Positions 23,405 to 24,513 of a stretch of 24,513 nucleotides of DNA are shown piece by piece. Each line of letters begins with the position of its first letter. Position 1 is the stretch's first letter. The stretch covers positions 1-24,513 of the forward strand of contig NZ_JANYGJ010000041.1 in the NCBI RefSeq assembly GCF_025362455.1, read 5' to 3'. Position numbers and translations under genes: made by a program. Below the pieces are notes generated by a model, which was given only the letters and a program-made list of their open reading frames with translations, did no database searches and had not been told where the DNA came from. Source of the DNA: Deinococcus sp. (GTDB lineage: Bacteria; Deinococcota; Deinococci; Deinococcales; Deinococcaceae).

Positions 23405-23505
23405 GGCTGGACCGTTCGTGAAGCCGGATTCTCTGTGAAGTCTGGCCAATCATGAAGTCGGCTCAGTCATGAAGTCGGCTCAGCCATGAAGTCGGGTCAG
23501 TCATG
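23401..23505 (+). repeat. 17-bp tandem repeat forming a ladder of six overlapping mini-ORFs
   Basis: Six 17-bp units start at 23401, 23418, 23435, 23452, 23469 and 23486. Each begins with a start codon (TTG, GTG, GTG, ATG, ATG, ATG) and is read for six codons to a TGA that overlaps the next start as NTGA. The peptides are MRLDRS, MKPDSL, MKSGQS, MKSAQS, MKSAQP and MKSGQS. The first TTG overlaps the crtD stop (TTGA) and the last TGA overlaps the P450 ATG at 23503. A period of 17 (two modulo three) is what allows each stop to fall in frame. No Shine-Dalgarno sequences are seen inside. The first two units have diverged strongly yet keep the pattern. Confidence 0.85.
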
Positions 23506-24513
23506 AAGCTCAGCGATCTGCCGCAGCCCAGGCCGCTGCCCGTCTCCGGCCACCTGCAACGCTGGGGCGGCTCGCCCATCGCGCTGATCGAGGAGGGCGC
23601 CGCGCTGGGACCGCTGTTCGGGTTGCGGCTGGGGTTGGCGGCGGTGGTGGGCTACTCGCCCGCCTGGAACCGCCGTCTGCTGACCGACCTGGAGACGTTT
23701 CGCAGCGCGGGCAGCTTCTCGGCGGTGGTGCCCTACCTGGCTGGCGGGATCATCCTGACCGACGCACCGGGACACGGCCCCAGACGGCAGACCATGAATC
23801 CGGGCTTCGGCAAAGCGCACCTGGCGACGTTGCAGGAGCGCATCCGCGCCGCGCTGGTGGCGCACAACAAAACGTTCCTGACCGGGCCGAGCTTCGACGC
23901 CCTGGCCTGGGCCGACGGCGCGGTGCTCGGCATGCTCAACGCCGCCTACTTCAGCTCCGAGTTTCCGCCAGAGCTGCTGCACGCCTTTCTGGCGCCGCTC
24001 CGGTCGCCGTTTCCGACTCCGGCCTGGCCGCGCCCGCTGCTGTTTGCCCGCTTCGGGGCCGAGCTGGGGCGGCTGGCTCAACTCCGACTGACAAAGGGCG
24101 GCGACGATCTGCTGAGTCTGCTGGCCCGACTGCCCGGCGGCGTGCTGGAAACGCGCATCTCGCTGGCTGCCGGGCACGACACCACCACCCACGCGCTGGC
24201 CTGGGCCGCCTGGCACCTGGCCGGGCCTGAGTTGCAGGGGCCGCACTGGCGCAGCCTGGAGGGCCACCGCGCCGTCATCAAGGAGACGCTGCGCCTGTAT
24301 CCACCCGGCTGGATGGGCAGCCGCCGGATCGCCCACGCCACCGAGTTTGGGGGCGTGCAGCTTCCACGCGGGGCGCTGGCGCTCTACAGCCCCTACCTGA
24401 GCGGGCGCGACCCGCTGCTGTGGGAGCGCTCCGGCGAGTTCTGGCCGCAGCGCTGGCAGCCGGGCTTCAAGCCCCCGGCCTGGGCCTACCTGCCTTTTGG
24501 CGGCGGCGAGCGG
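23503..24513 (+). CDS. Cytochrome P450, CYP287-like (truncated by window end)
   Basis: The first 337 residues of a P450 monooxygenase, starting MKLSDLPQPRPLPVSGHLQR. The I-helix oxygen-activation motif is LAAGHDTTTHALAW (about residues 223-236), the ExxR motif is KETLRLYPPG (about 264-273), and the heme loop begins YLPFGGGER just at the window edge, before the heme Cys. No N-terminal membrane anchor is present, as usual for bacterial P450s. Next to a carotenoid desaturase, the best guess is the C-2' beta-ionone ring hydroxylase of deinoxanthin synthesis (CYP287A1 in D. radiodurans); this is family knowledge plus context. The ATG at 23503 is preceded by the mini-ORF ladder. Upstream in-frame ATG at 23452 stops after six codons. 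Confidence 0.88.
   Translation, partial: MKLSDLPQPRPLPVSGHLQRWGGSPIALIEEGAALGPLFGLRLGLAAVVGYSPAWNRRLLTDLETFRSAGSFSAVVPYLAGGIILTDAPGHGPRRQTMNPGFGKAHLATLQERIRAALVAHNKTFLTGPSFDALAWADGAVLGMLNAAYFSSEFPPELLHAFLAPLRSPFPTPAWPRPLLFARFGAELGRLAQLRLTKGGDDLLSLLARLPGGVLETRISLAAGHDTTTHALAWAAWHLAGPELQGPHWRSLEGHRAVIKETLRLYPPGWMGSRRIAHATEFGGVQLPRGALALYSPYLSGRDPLLWERSGEFWPQRWQPGFKPPAWAYLPFGGGER

Noticed and set aside
23401..23505. CRISPR-like or simple noncoding minisatellite
   Set aside because: The units abut without spacers, and the exact start/stop overlap chain is better described as overlapping mini-ORFs.

Overview
The window looks like chromosomal DNA of a Deinococcus-type bacterium. It is GC-rich, carries a homoisocitrate dehydrogenase very close to the Thermus/Deinococcus enzyme of the alpha-aminoadipate lysine route, and ends in a carotenoid desaturase plus a cytochrome P450 of the kind used to make deinoxanthin. 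Many genes have a TANNNT -10 box only 6-7 nt before the start codon and no Shine-Dalgarno sequence, the leaderless arrangement known from this genus. The genus call is inference; no rRNA gene is present to confirm it.

Layout. (1) 1-4819, minus strand: a tightly packed NAD/ADP-ribose operon, transcribed as NadM-Nudix, ADP-ribosylglycohydrolase, dual-specificity-type phosphatase, NadV/NAMPT, a 222-residue unknown protein, and the start of another unknown gene that leaves the window. A palindrome overlaps the single promoter at its head. (2) 4938-6835, plus: a DHA1 drug-efflux-type transporter and a signal peptidase I overlapping by four bases. (3) 6836-8072: a decayed gene with one in-frame TGA, and a 163-residue protein built from six ~22-residue repeats. 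(4) 8249-12493, minus: homoisocitrate dehydrogenase, a DUF523 protein, and an overlapping PIG-L deacetylase/MnmD/MnmC set. (5) 12614-16018, plus: a GCS2-family ligase overlapping an APH-like kinase, then phosphatidylserine decarboxylase and a DedA membrane protein. (6) 16047-17405, minus: a secreted DUF4127 protein. (7) 17630-20377, plus: an alpha/beta hydrolase lacking its nucleophile, then ureG and ureD without any other urease gene. (8) 20378-21919: a repeat-rich stretch holding a small exported protein bracketed by two copies of a ~125-bp MITE-like repeat; a third copy lies before ureG. (9) 21920-end, plus: a CrtD-like desaturase and a P450 cut by the window edge.

The most unusual structure is between these last two genes (23401-23505). 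Six 17-bp units each form a 6-codon mini-ORF whose TGA overlaps the next start as NTGA. The first start overlaps the crtD stop and the last stop overlaps the P450 start, so the region reads as an unbroken termination-reinitiation ladder. Other recurrent oddities are in-frame 15-bp (once 12-bp) tandem repeats near the ends of several unrelated proteins, and G-rich arrays (GGG separated by 3-4 nt) in several intergenic gaps.
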